Source of the DNA: Epiperipatus broadwayi
Lineage: Eukaryota > Onychophora > Udeonychophora > Euonychophora > Peripatidae
Reading direction: 5' to 3'
NCBI GenBank assembly: GCA_028023455.1
Contig: JAQFVV010000031.1
Coordinates: 9,536,093 to 9,600,092, forward strand
DNA: 64,000 nucleotides
Shown here: positions 1-9,162 of the stretch, piece after piece
Position numbering within the stretch: the first letter of the stretch is position 1
Layout: every line of letters starts with the position of its first letter
Made by a program: the position numbers and the translations under genes
The notes under the pieces: model-generated
Database searches by the model: none
What the model was told of the DNA's origin: nothing
Seen by the model: only the letters and a program-made list of their open reading frames with translations

Positions 1-888
1 GGTAGGACGCCATCTGTGGACATAAATACAAGCGTTAGCAAGTTTTTTAACTTGCATTTTTGTTTATCATAAATGTACCTTTGAGGTCTTTCTTGCAATG
101 ATATAGATTGCAGAGGCTTCTACTATGTGGTGATGCTGAACTGAGATCAGACCCATATAGCTATCTGGTTTGCTATGCTGAGTTTGAAGACATTACGTGT
201 CTAAAAAATTCACGCTTGCAAGCTGAATAGAAATTGTTTCATAAACGCTCAGAGTTTGTATTTAGATCTAGTTTCTTTATTCCTGTCTTTCACTGACGAT
301 AGCAAATAGCTTGAAATCATGATCTGAAAGTGGAATTATAGTTAGAGATAGTGAATACTAACTACTCTGACGTTTATGTAAACGAAATATACGCTTGATA
401 GGTGTTTTTGGTAGGACGCCATCTGTGGACATAAATACAAGCGTTAGCAAGTTTTTTAACTTGCATTTTTGTTTATCATAAATGTACCTTTGAGGTCTTT
501 CTTGCAATGATATAGATTGCAGAGGCTTCTACTATGTGGTGATGCTGAACTGAGATCAGACCCATATAGCTATCTGGTTTGCTATGCTGAGTTTGAAGAC
601 ATTACGTGTCTAAAAAATTCACGCTTGCAAGCTGAATAGAAATTGTTTCATAAACGCTCAGAGTTTGTATTTAGATCTAGTTTCTTTATTCCTGTCTTTC
701 ACTGACGATAGCAAATAGCTTGAAATCATGATCTGAAAGTGGAATTATAGTTAGAGATAGTGAATACTAACTACTCTGACGTTTATGTAAACGAAATATA
801 CGCTTGATAGGTGTTTTTGGTAGGACGCCATCTGTGGACATAAATACAAGCGTTAGCAAGTTTTTTAACTTGCATTTTTGTTTATCAT
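1..888. repeat. 409-bp tandem repeat, two full units and a partial third
   Basis: Units start at 1, 410 and 819. The first two are essentially identical, and the third stops after about 70 bp where the sequence becomes (TA)n. Each unit contains several short inverted repeats: a hairpin with a T4 loop near 38-56, a 10-bp palindrome at 214-223, and a pair (240-254 with 365-378) that could fold the last third of the unit. No reading frame is present. A diverged relative lies at 48282-48800 and a more distant one at about 53850-54800. The window opens inside the array, so its true length is unknown. Near-identity of the units means recent amplification or homogenisation. Confidence 0.95.
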
Positions 889-907
889 ATATATATATAT
901 ATATATT
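887..907. repeat. (TA)n microsatellite at the end of the 409-bp array
   Basis: A short alternating TA run sits exactly where the third 409-bp unit is cut off. The same arrangement, with the repeat ending in TTTCATATATA, is seen at 48801-48815, so the junction is a property of the repeat family. Confidence 0.9.
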
Positions 908-1113
908 ATGAAACTAAGAATAGGATCTTTTAATATAAGGTGACTGAATTCCAATTCAAAAATTAGTCATTTAATAAAATCGATAAAAATAACAAGGCTG
1001 CATATATTAGGTTTATTAGAGACTAAACTTTATAGATATTCTCAAACAAATCTATCAATTTACCTAAATATACTGAGTTTTCTTTCTTCCTCTCAAGATT
1101 CCTCTTCACCATA
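908..1113 (+). pseudogene. LINE endonuclease (APE-type) N-terminal fragment, one internal stop
   Basis: From ATG 908 the frame reads MKLRIGSFNIR, a TGA stop, then LNSNSK and further on LGLLETKL, before another stop near 1111. The pattern (R)IGxFNxRGLNS followed by LGLxETK is the start of the apurinic-like endonuclease of non-LTR retrotransposons; the asparagine of SFN and the glutamate of ETK are the first two active-site residues of that fold. The stop replaces the usual glycine by one base change (GGA to TGA). Nothing of the endonuclease follows after about 60 codons. It starts next to (TA)n and is on the same strand as the right PLE copy, but it is a separate element. It could belong to the same LINE type as the RT at 59276-60445, which lacks its endonuclease; this is inference. 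Confidence 0.7.
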
Positions 1114-1277
1114 AGGTAGCACATGAGTTTTTATTATAATTATATACACATCTTTTCACTTCTTTTTCTTTTTAAATTATAGCTCCATGATAATAAATAT
1201 ATATAAATTCAACATTCCTTTTCTTTTTAAAACTTGTTTTTATTCCAACTATAATTTTCTTTCTCCTTCCAATACAA

Positions 1278-1310
1278 CGTTTCAACTACATTCTGTAGTC
1301 ATTATCAAGT
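1278..1310 (-). ncRNA. Possible hammerhead-ribozyme-like motif, mirror copy
   Basis: This is the reverse-strand equivalent of 4019-4050 in the left Penelope arm, with the same 5-bp stem and the TGAAACG box. Its identity to the right copy is explained by the palindrome and is not independent evidence of function. Confidence 0.35.
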
Positions 1311-1590
1311 TTCCTTAAATAATAATAATAATAATAATAAAATAAATAAATAAAAATAAAAAACAAAAATAATAACACAAATAAATAAAATATTAATACA
1401 TTCCAAATATATAATTAAAACCATAATATTATTATAATCTACAAATACAATTATTTCTTTTAAATTACCTTTATAAATTAATACTCTTCTTATATAAATT
1501 TATTATCTTTTCTCTAAATCTTTACCCATTAACATTCTTTTTATAATCCCCCCCCCCCTTTTTATTTTTATATATTATTCCTATATTATC

Positions 1591-2610
1591 TTATTTTTTA
1601 TCTCTATTTATTAACATTCTATTTAATACTGGTTTATACTGATCTATATATACTTCCTCTTTTTTTATTCTCTCTTTAAAATTTGTAACGCATTCCAATG
1701 GCCTTATATCAAAATTTTCATGCTTAAATTCCTTTTTATGAATACATATAGCAGATTTTTTATCATATAAATGCTGCCTTAATCTAGTTTTTAATTTATT
1801 CTTACTTGTTCCTATATAAGTCATATTTATATTACTTTTATCACAATCCATACATTTAATTATATATACTGAATTTATACATTCTAAAATATCAATTTTA
1901 TCATAATCATTTATTAACTCACCCAAACATTGTTTCCTTTTATAAACAGGGCAAATTAAGGTATTATATCTCCTATTAAAATACCTAAAAAATTTCTTAA
2001 TTTTAAAAAATAAATATCTTGATACCCTAAATCCTATATAAATTATTTTATTTTCTCCATTTTTATTCAATTTAATCTTTCTTTTTATATTTTCAATATT
2101 ATAATTAGATATCAATTTTTTTACAATATATTGAGGATAATCATTTTTAATACATTCCCCCCTAATATTATTTATTTCATTCTTAAAAAACATTTCATTT
2201 GAACATACCTTAACAGCCCTAATAATCTTATTAGTAACAATATTAAGCTTGCAATGTTTTTCAATATCAGAGTACCAATTATTAGCTAATCCAAAATATG
2301 TATTCTTTCTAAATACTGTTGTATCTATACAAATTATTCCATCCATTCCAAATTTTTTAAAAATTCTTATATCCATATAATCAATTACATTGTTATTTTC
2401 TTTTTCCATTGTAAACTTTATTTTATCATTTTTTGTATTTATATACCCCAAAAAATTATTTGCTTTTCTAACATTCCCATTAAAAATCAAAAAATAATCA
2501 TCTACATATCTATTATAAAAAATTGGCTTATTTTTTCCATTATTAAAAAATTCTTTTTCAAAATTATACATATATACATTTGCTAAAAAGCCACTCAAAC
2601 TATTTCCCAT
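1591..2610 (-). CDS. Penelope-like RT C-terminal part plus GIY-YIG endonuclease (left arm)
   Basis: This is the mirror copy of the ORF at 2696-3715, with three substitutions (a Q for E, a C for Y and a V for I). It keeps the RT catalytic box RYVDDYF at residues 34-40, preceded by MGNSLSGFLANVYM, the RT motif before the catalytic aspartates. The C-terminal GIY-YIG nuclease has Tyr249 in VYIIK, YIG at 265-267, Arg276 and His280, Glu318/Glu319 in KKEEVYID, and Asn330. The frame is open to a normal stop. The annotated Met is internal to the RT: the frame stays open upstream through FYKQKHGLS into the spacer, so the real protein start is missing. No promoter is apparent. It is coding-competent in sequence but truncated, so unlikely to be autonomous. 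Confidence 0.85.
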   Translation of the reverse strand: MGNSLSGFLANVYMYNFEKEFFNNGKNKPIFYNRYVDDYFLIFNGNVRKANNFLGYINTKNDKIKFTMEKENNNVIDYMDIRIFKKFGMDGIICIDTTVFRKNTYFGLANNWYSDIEKHCKLNIVTNKIIRAVKVCSNEMFFKNEINNIRGECIKNDYPQYIVKKLISNYNIENIKRKIKLNKNGENKIIYIGFRVSRYLFFKIKKFFRYFNRRYNTLICPVYKRKQCLGELINDYDKIDILECINSVYIIKCMDCDKSNINMTYIGTSKNKLKTRLRQHLYDKKSAICIHKKEFKHENFDIRPLECVTNFKERIKKEEVYIDQYKPVLNRMLINRDKK

Positions 2611-2695
2611 ACTTAATCCATGTTTCTGTTTATAAAATTTATCTCTTATTTTTAGATATGGAGATAAATTTTATAAACAGAAACATGGATTAAGT

Positions 2696-3715
2696 ATGGG
2701 AAATAGTTTGAGTGGCTTTTTAGCAAATGTATATATGTATAATTTTGAAAAAGAATTTTTTAATAATGGAAAAAATAAGCCAATTTTTTATAATAGATAT
2801 GTAGATGATTATTTTTTGATTTTTAATGGGAATGTTAGAAAAGCAAATAATTTTTTGGGGTATATAAATACAAAAAATGATAAAATAAAGTTTACAATGG
2901 AAAAAGAAAATAACAATGTAATTGATTATATGGATATAAGAATTTTTAAAAAATTTGGAATGGATGGAATAATTTGTATAGATACAACAGTATTTAGAAA
3001 GAATACATATTTTGGATTAGCTAATAATTGGTACTCTGATATTGAAAAACATTGCAAGCTTAATATTGTTACTAATAAGATTATTAGGGCTGTTAAGGTA
3101 TGTTCAAATGAAATGTTTTTTAAGAATGAAATAAATAATATTAGGGGGGAATGTATTAAAAATGATTATCCTGAATATATTGTAAAAAAATTGATATCTA
3201 ATTATAATATTGAAAATATAAAAAGAAAGATTAAATTGAATAAAAATGGAGAAAATAAAATAATTTATATAGGATTTAGGGTATCAAGATATTTATTTTT
3301 TAAAATTAAGAAATTTTTTAGGTATTTTAATAGGAGATATAATACATTAATTTGCCCTGTTTATAAAAGGAAACAATGTTTGGGTGAGTTAATAAATGAT
3401 TATGATAAAATTGATATTTTAGAATGTATAAATTCAGTATATATAATTAAATGTATGGATTGTGATAAAAGTAATATAAATATGACTTATATAGGAACAA
3501 GTAAGAATAAATTAAAAACTAGATTAAGGCAGCATTTATATGATAAAAAATCTGCTATATATATTCATAAAAAGGAATTTAAGCATGAAAATTTTGATAT
3601 AAGGCCATTGGAATGCATTACAAATTTTAAAGAGAGAATAAAAAAAGAGGAAGTATATATAGATCAGTATAAACCAGTATTAAATAGAATGTTAATAAAT
3701 AGAGATAAAAAATAA
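2696..3715 (+). CDS. Penelope-like RT C-terminal part plus GIY-YIG endonuclease (right arm)
   Basis: The 339-codon frame carries the end of a Penelope-type reverse transcriptase: MGNSLSGFLANVYM, then RYVDDYF with the two catalytic aspartates at residues 37-38. A lysine-rich linker with a CPVYKRKQC cluster follows, then a GIY-YIG nuclease: VYIIK near 248, TYIG at 264-267, Arg276, His280, and Glu and Asn near 318 and 330. In this family the RT primes on chromosomal DNA and the GIY-YIG domain nicks the target. The open frame begins upstream of Met1: codons from 2663 read DKFYKQKHGLS, which is itself conserved RT sequence, so Met1 is not the native start. The fingers part of the RT is absent. Codon use follows the AT-rich surroundings. 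I am sure of the family, not of activity. Confidence 0.9.
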   Translation: MGNSLSGFLANVYMYNFEKEFFNNGKNKPIFYNRYVDDYFLIFNGNVRKANNFLGYINTKNDKIKFTMEKENNNVIDYMDIRIFKKFGMDGIICIDTTVFRKNTYFGLANNWYSDIEKHCKLNIVTNKIIRAVKVCSNEMFFKNEINNIRGECIKNDYPEYIVKKLISNYNIENIKRKIKLNKNGENKIIYIGFRVSRYLFFKIKKFFRYFNRRYNTLICPVYKRKQCLGELINDYDKIDILECINSVYIIKCMDCDKSNINMTYIGTSKNKLKTRLRQHLYDKKSAIYIHKKEFKHENFDIRPLECITNFKERIKKEEVYIDQYKPVLNRMLINRDKK

Positions 3716-4018
3716 GATAATATAGGAATAATATATAAAAATAAAAAGGGGGGGGGGATTATAAAAAGAATGTTAATGGGTAAAGATTTAGAGAAAAGAT
3801 AATAAATTTATATAAGAAGAGTATTAATTTATAAAGGTAATTTAAAAGAAATAATTAAAGATAGGGAAGGAGGTAAATAATTGTATTTGTAGATTATAAT
3901 AATATTATGGTTTTAATTATATATTTGGAATGTATTAATATTTTATTTATTTGTGTTATTATTTTTGTTTTTTATTTTTATTTATTTATTTTATTATTAT
4001 TATTATTTTTTAAGGAAA

Positions 4019-4050
4019 CTTGATAATGACTACAGAATGTAGTTGAAACG
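4019..4050 (+). ncRNA. Possible hammerhead-ribozyme-like motif in the PLE 3' region
   Basis: The sequence has the order TGATAATGA, then a 5-bp stem (4029-4033 pairing with 4039-4043, loop AGAAT), then TGAAACG. This resembles the CUGAUGA - stem II - GAAAC core of the minimal hammerhead ribozymes reported in Penelope-like elements. The first core box is not exact (two extra bases), so it may be degenerate. The mirror copy lies at 1278-1310 on the minus strand. Confidence 0.4.
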
Positions 4051-4119
4051 TTGTATTGGAAGGAGAAAGAAAATTATAGTTGGAATAAAAACAAGTTTTA
4101 AAAAGAAAAGGAATGTTGA

Positions 4120-4811
4120 GTTTTTATTACTAAGAAATACCTTTTTTTTAAAAAATTATACATATAGATAATAACTACTAATTATTACATTTTATCACTT
4201 TACAGTTTCTATTAATATACTTTTTACTTATATATTTCGTGGTTCTATAGATAATTATTAAAAGACTAATCCTTCGTTTAAATTCTTTACTCACTTCATT
4301 ATGTGCTACAATTCTTTTAAGAGACTTTAAATATGAATTATAAAACATTTGTAACTAAACGGCTACACTTTACTTTTTCAGATCATTCTGCACTTTACGA
4401 CAATAGATCTTTATTTAAGGCTTAGAGCACTACTTCTTTTGGCAAAATAAGAATGTTTAACAACAAAAAAAAAAAATTGGCACAACTGGTCCAAAGAATA
4501 TATTTGTTAGGCCCTAGGATATTCTTCCACAGTGCAGGTGCCATCTGCTATAAATATTGAAGGTGAAATCAAAACGGAAAATTGAGTTATAAGCAACGAA
4601 ATATACTGGCGGATAAAGTAATTTTCTATCCAAGTAATTTTGCACTAAAGTTAGTAACTATCACGCTCCTGTTACCCAAGAAAACATGGTATACCTAGAT
4701 TTGTTTTTGTTCATTTGAGTCAATTCACAAATCAATATCTTTCATGAAAATCATTTTTTTACTCTTTTCTGTATTATTGTAATGCTTAAATACATTTCTG
4801 TATTAATTTCC
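4120..4811. other. No gene seen; AT-rich spacer
   Basis: This stretch lies between the Penelope palindrome and the foldback element. I found no reading frame, RNA gene or repeat with a partner elsewhere in the window. Confidence 0.6.
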
Positions 4812-5411
4812 ATAATATTTATACACCCTTGTCAGTCATTTCGAATTTTAAAATACCCAAAAACACTGCTGGCACATACAAGCGATAAATGATATCGACT
4901 AGAAGCACTCAGTTTCAAAAAATTAAATAGCCTAAGGCACTGCTATTAAAAAAAGTGCAGGAAAAGAAAGTAACATGAAAAATTTTTTAAATTACAAAAA
5001 CCTTTAAAATAAATCAAAAATGCTAATTTATATAGTGATAATTTTAAAAAGTCACAAATGACAAACGCTATTTATTTAGCGATAATTAGAAAAATAATAA
5101 ATGCTATTTTCAAAAGCCTACTCCTGTCTTTCAAACTATAATACTAAATCTCAAAAAAATTAACGTATGAATTGCACTACATGTAAAAAGAAAAAACTCC
5201 TCTGACTTTCAAAACTATTTCGTGGAGTATCAACAAATAAAAAATCTAATTAACCTACTTGTAAAAAATATTTTTTTTTCATTTGGTTTTCGGATCATCC
5301 CTCTAACTAAGAGATATAATAATAATTCACAAACCTTAATAATAGACATATTAATACATATTATAGTTACCATTTATTTAAATAATTGAGAATTTTACCA
5401 ACTTCGTCACG

Positions 5412-5611
5412 CATATAATCCTATAATAATGTAATTTTGATGTATAATAACATATGTTTATGTGTATGTGTGTACATCTAATATATAAATAAATATATCT
5501 ATATAAATATATTAATGACTGTATATTATACAGACATTAATATATTAGATGTGCGCACATACACGTAAACATACATTATTATACATCAGATTACATTATT
5601 ATAGGATTATG
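5412..5611. mobile_element. Nested ~200-bp hairpin element (MITE-like)
   Basis: The left arm 5412-5484 and right arm about 5541-5611 are inverted copies, with an AT-rich loop holding a further short palindrome. It sits inside the core of the larger foldback element, so it is probably a separate later insertion. Confidence 0.7.
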
Positions 5612-5945
5612 AATGTGGACTTAGGAAAAGAGGCCTACTATGATACATAGTAGGTGAAACAGAATAATAGACAGATAATACCGTTTCAATATATGTAAAT
5701 ATAAGTGCACTTTAAAAGAATTGCATAGCAACAATAAGTGAATACGCAAACATGGTTAAAGAATATATTTTATTAGTGATCATTCAAAATACTGGATGGT
5801 AGATCACATGATGGTCGACATCGAAATACACGCACTAGAACAAAAGAATACTAACATAAATAAATTAAAATTTGTTGAGTATTTCAAATGTAAAAGGTAT
5901 TGACTTCTAAATAAGATTGAACACTAACATTTTTACTGCCAGCAG

Positions 5946-6208
5946 GTATCTTTAGCATCTTTTAGAAATGCAGTAAGTAAATCTCGATCACACTCCCTTT
6001 ATATTTCAGTTTTTTATTTTTTAAATATTAATGAAAAGCAGATTAAGGTTTTTTTTTATTGTTTTTGCAATATTTTCTGAGATATCTTTAGCATCTTTTA
6101 GAGATGCAATAAGTAAATCTCGATCACACATTATTTCAGTTTTTTATTTTTTAATTAATGAAAAGCAGGTTAATCAGGTTTTTTATTGTTTTTGCAATAT
6201 TTCCTGAA
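5946..6208. repeat. ~137-bp tandem duplication in the foldback core
   Basis: Both copies (5946-6082 and 6083-6208) begin TATCTTTAGCATCTTTTAGA, share the AAATCTCGATCACAC segment, and end near TTTTTGCAATATTT. They differ by point changes and short indels, so the duplication is not recent. Confidence 0.85.
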
Positions 6209-6634
6209 TAAATTAATTTTGCTGGCGTCTTTTTTAAAGTAATAAACTTAAATCTTAAAACTAAGATATGTCAATGACTTTATGGTTTTGCACTAATAGA
6301 GAGATCTAGGAAGGCCCAAATTCAACCTGTGTGGACTAGTCTTAAAATATTGGTAAAATTCTCAATTACTTAAATAAATGGTAACTGTAATATGTATTAA
6401 TATGTCTATTATTAAGGTTTGTAAATTATTATTACATCTTTTAGTTAGAGGGATGATCCTAAAGCCAAAGAAAAAACATTATATATTTTTTAAAAGTAGG
6501 TTAATTAGGTTTTTTTATTTGTTGATACTCCACAATATAGTGTTGAAAGTCAGGAGTTTTTTTCTTTTTACATGTAGTGTCATTTTTCCTGCCATTTAAC
6601 ATACATTAATTTTTTTGAGTTTTAGTATTATACT

Positions 6635-6790
6635 TTTTAAATATTATTTTTTTATTTTTTTCATATGTCATAGCATCATCCAGGAGGTGAACCCACAACC
6701 ATCTGCAACCAACTACTTGCTTTGCAAGGCAGCTGCAATGACCTCTCGGCTAACAATGCTTGACAATATTTTTTTTATTTTTTATACTGA
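6635..6790 (-). mobile_element. tRNA-derived SINE inserted in the foldback right arm
   Basis: On the minus strand the insert has a perfect A-box match (TAGCCGAGAGG, 6742-6752) and a near B box (GTTCACCTC, 6684-6692) about 60 nt downstream, with GCAGCTGCCTTGCAAAGC between them like an anticodon arm. It ends in an A-rich tail (6635-6662). A 20-bp sequence is repeated on both sides (6615-6634 and about 6791-6811, one mismatch), as expected from LINE-driven retroposition. The left arm of the foldback keeps the uninterrupted site at 5137-5157. Pol III would drive it. An isolated tRNA pseudogene is the alternative, but the tail and duplication favour a SINE. Confidence 0.75.
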
Positions 6791-7539
6791 TTTTTGAGAT
6801 TTAGTATTATAGTTTTCAAATACCGTTGAAAGACAGGAGTAGGTTTTTGACAGTAGCATTTATTATTTTTCTAATTATCACTAAATAAATAGTGTTAGTC
6901 ATTTGTGACTTTTAAAATTATCACTATATAAATTAGCATTTTTGATTTATTTTAAAAGTTTTTGTAATTTTTCATGTTACTTTCTTTTCCTGCACTTTTT
7001 TTAATTGTAGCGCTTTGGGTTATTTATTTTCTCAAGTTACTTTTTCCTGCACTTTTTTAATTGCAGTGCCTTAGGCTATTTAATTTTTTGAACATGGGTG
7101 CTTTTAGTCAATATCATTTATCACTTGTGTGTGCCAGCAGTTTTTTTGAATGTTTTAAAATTCAAAATGGCCACCGAGCACGTACTATATCGGCACCAAA
7201 AAAGGTGTTATAAAATATAAGGATTATAACAATATCAGTGGTATCTTTTAATATAAAAAAACATGCCAATATCCACTCTAATACACATACAGCCTATATC
7301 TATGATCCTCTAGATATTAATTTACTAGTCAAAAATTAAAGATAAAATCGAACCTTATCTGTTACTACCAGTCATTTCATCATAACAATATGCAAAAAAA
7401 AACTCATCTATTTGACAAACAGCCTTTTTATATAAATCACATGTGCAAGTGTAGGTATGAAAAAGCCTGTAATGTACAAAAAAATCATATTTCATTAATC
7501 AATTTTAGAAATAGTTTTAAAAATGGCTAAATTGCAGTG

Positions 7540-8560
7540 CAATTAGATATAGAAGCAAACTTTGACTCTGTGAAAATTGATATACTTATTCAAACTCTTT
7601 TAGTAAAGTGAAATACCACAATCTATAATATTTAATTACTAATCCCCTAAATAGACAAATACATATAACACTAAATGGTAAAACATCACCATCATTTATT
7701 CCACATCGATCAGCTTCTCAAGGCTCACCTCTCAGTGCATTACTGTTTACTGCATACCCTCTTTCATTAAAAAAATAGAACAAAATATTCTTGGCATATT
7801 TTTACAAACAATAATTACTATTGTCTCATGCATAGCATATATGGATAATATTACAGTATTTTAAACATCTAAGAAACAAATTTCCACACACAAAAATTAA
7901 ACACAAATAAGACTTCAGCATGTGTAATTTATAAGGGTCGGATTCTTATTCAGTTGTTTCATAGCAAACCTTCCACTTTTATTGGTTTTCATTTCTATTT
8001 GAGATTTATAGTATTTGAATGAAAGCCAAAGAAAAGCTTAAAAAATAAATAGAAAAATGTGTTACTTCTCTCTCCAAATCATATATATTACTATATTTAA
8101 AAGTGTCACTCTAATCATTTATAACAAAAATTTCATACTATTTACCCATCATACAATTGATAAAATCATTTATAAGATATATAAATTCACTCTTTATAAA
8201 GTTAAGATGGAGGACAAAGATAGCAGCTATCTTTATAAAACTTTTAAATTTACCTCCAGCTCTAAATGGCTTAGGACTTCAATTCATTAATGTCTTTAAT
8301 AGTCAAAAAACTATAAACAAATACAAATGATTAAACAATTTTCCAGTATTGGAGTCACCTCCAATAACTAATTTCTTAATATTGTTTAGCCTTTACCAAA
8401 TAGCAAAAATAAAATTACTTCATATCCACTCTTCAAATGATCCTAACTCTTCTATACTAAAAATAAATAAACAACTTTTATACAAATTTTATAATTGGTC
8501 CCTTGAAACAGAGTATTTTGATTTTTTTTTTAAATTTATTTAATGGCTCTGCCAACTTTC
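7540..8560 (+). pseudogene. LINE reverse transcriptase relic, three frameshifted blocks
   Basis: RT motifs appear in the right order on the plus strand but in three different frames. Motif A is LDIEANFDSV (7543-7572), motif B is SQGSPLSALLF (from 7716), and motif C is AYMDNI (7835-7852), where the catalytic YxDD has become YMDN. Further on, NGLGLQF at 8265-8285 matches the GGLGL box C-terminal of many LINE RTs, followed by a degenerate thumb region. Numerous stops lie between the blocks. There is no endonuclease upstream. It is an old dead copy, and its clade cannot be named from what remains. ORFs at 8057-8290 and 8349-8543 are fragments of it. Confidence 0.75.
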
Positions 8561-9162
8561 TATTTTTTTAAATGCAAAATATTTTATTCTAATGTTGATT
8601 CTATTTGTCAAATAGATTATAGAGAAGATGAAACATAATTTCATTTTCTCTATGATTGCTCTGGTAGTGCAGCATAAGAATATTAATTACAAATATAAAT
8701 AGAAACAAGTTTAGTTCAATTACTAATTTAATGAATTCATTTTCTAAAAAACATTCTCCAAATACATATGCTGTCCCATATAATCTATATACATTATGGT
8801 ACCCAAGATGCACATTTATATGGATATAACACAAGACATCCTAATATTTTTGTGAATAAATTACACAACTGAAACTCAGAGATAAAAAAAAATTACTTCC
8901 CCAGACATATTTGTAGCTACATGGTTCCTAATAAAACAATGTTCAAGTCTCTAGTTTTTACGGTAAATTTAAAATAACAATACAAAAATGAAATACTCCC
9001 TATGTATTAATTCATTGTATATATAATTTTTTTATAATATTCATTTTTTTTGTTCCAATTCTTTATGTATATTACTGTGCTTAGTTATTTTTCTTTATCA
9101 TTGCAATTCTTATTGTATTTTCCCCTTTAAAATTGTAATAATTAATTTTGTCATTGTATATA
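8561..9162. other. No gene seen; probably LINE 3' remnant and spacer
   Basis: This AT-rich DNA lies between the RT relic and the left 4.24-kb element. No motif beyond the RT thumb is recognisable and no repeat partner was found. Confidence 0.5.

Larger units (their letters stand above)
1209..4119. mobile_element. Head-to-head palindrome of two 5'-truncated Penelope-like elements
   Basis: The left arm (1209-2645) is the reverse complement of the right arm (2661-4119) with only a 15-bp spacer (2646-2660). Arm differences are few: three amino-acid changes across 339 codons and a small indel near 3858-3885, present in the right arm and absent from the left. Both arms carry the same C10/G10 run after the ORF and the same AT-rich 3' region. 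The centre falls inside the reverse transcriptase, so both copies lack the RT N-terminus. Penelope-like elements are known for partial inverted copies, which fits. Near-identity means the structure is young or kept alike by gene conversion. A transcript through it would form a hairpin of about 1.4 kb. Confidence 0.95.
4812..7220. mobile_element. Large foldback element with ~590-870 bp inverted arms
   Basis: The left arm 4812-5400 and right arm 6351-7220 are reverse complements with moderate divergence. For example, the sequence around 5128-5165 returns inverted at 6615-6634 and again at 6791-6830. The right arm is longer because of a SINE insertion (6635-6790), a duplicated stretch near 6995-7075, and an extra piece near 7170-7200. 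The ~950-bp core holds a smaller hairpin (5412-5611) and a tandem duplication (5946-6208). No transposase frame is present. It fits a non-autonomous foldback DNA transposon; the terminal bases and target duplication are not clear enough to assign a superfamily. Confidence 0.8.

Noticed and set aside
1-888. CRISPR-like array
   Set aside because: Units are 409 bp tandem copies without spacers; this is a eukaryotic repeat.
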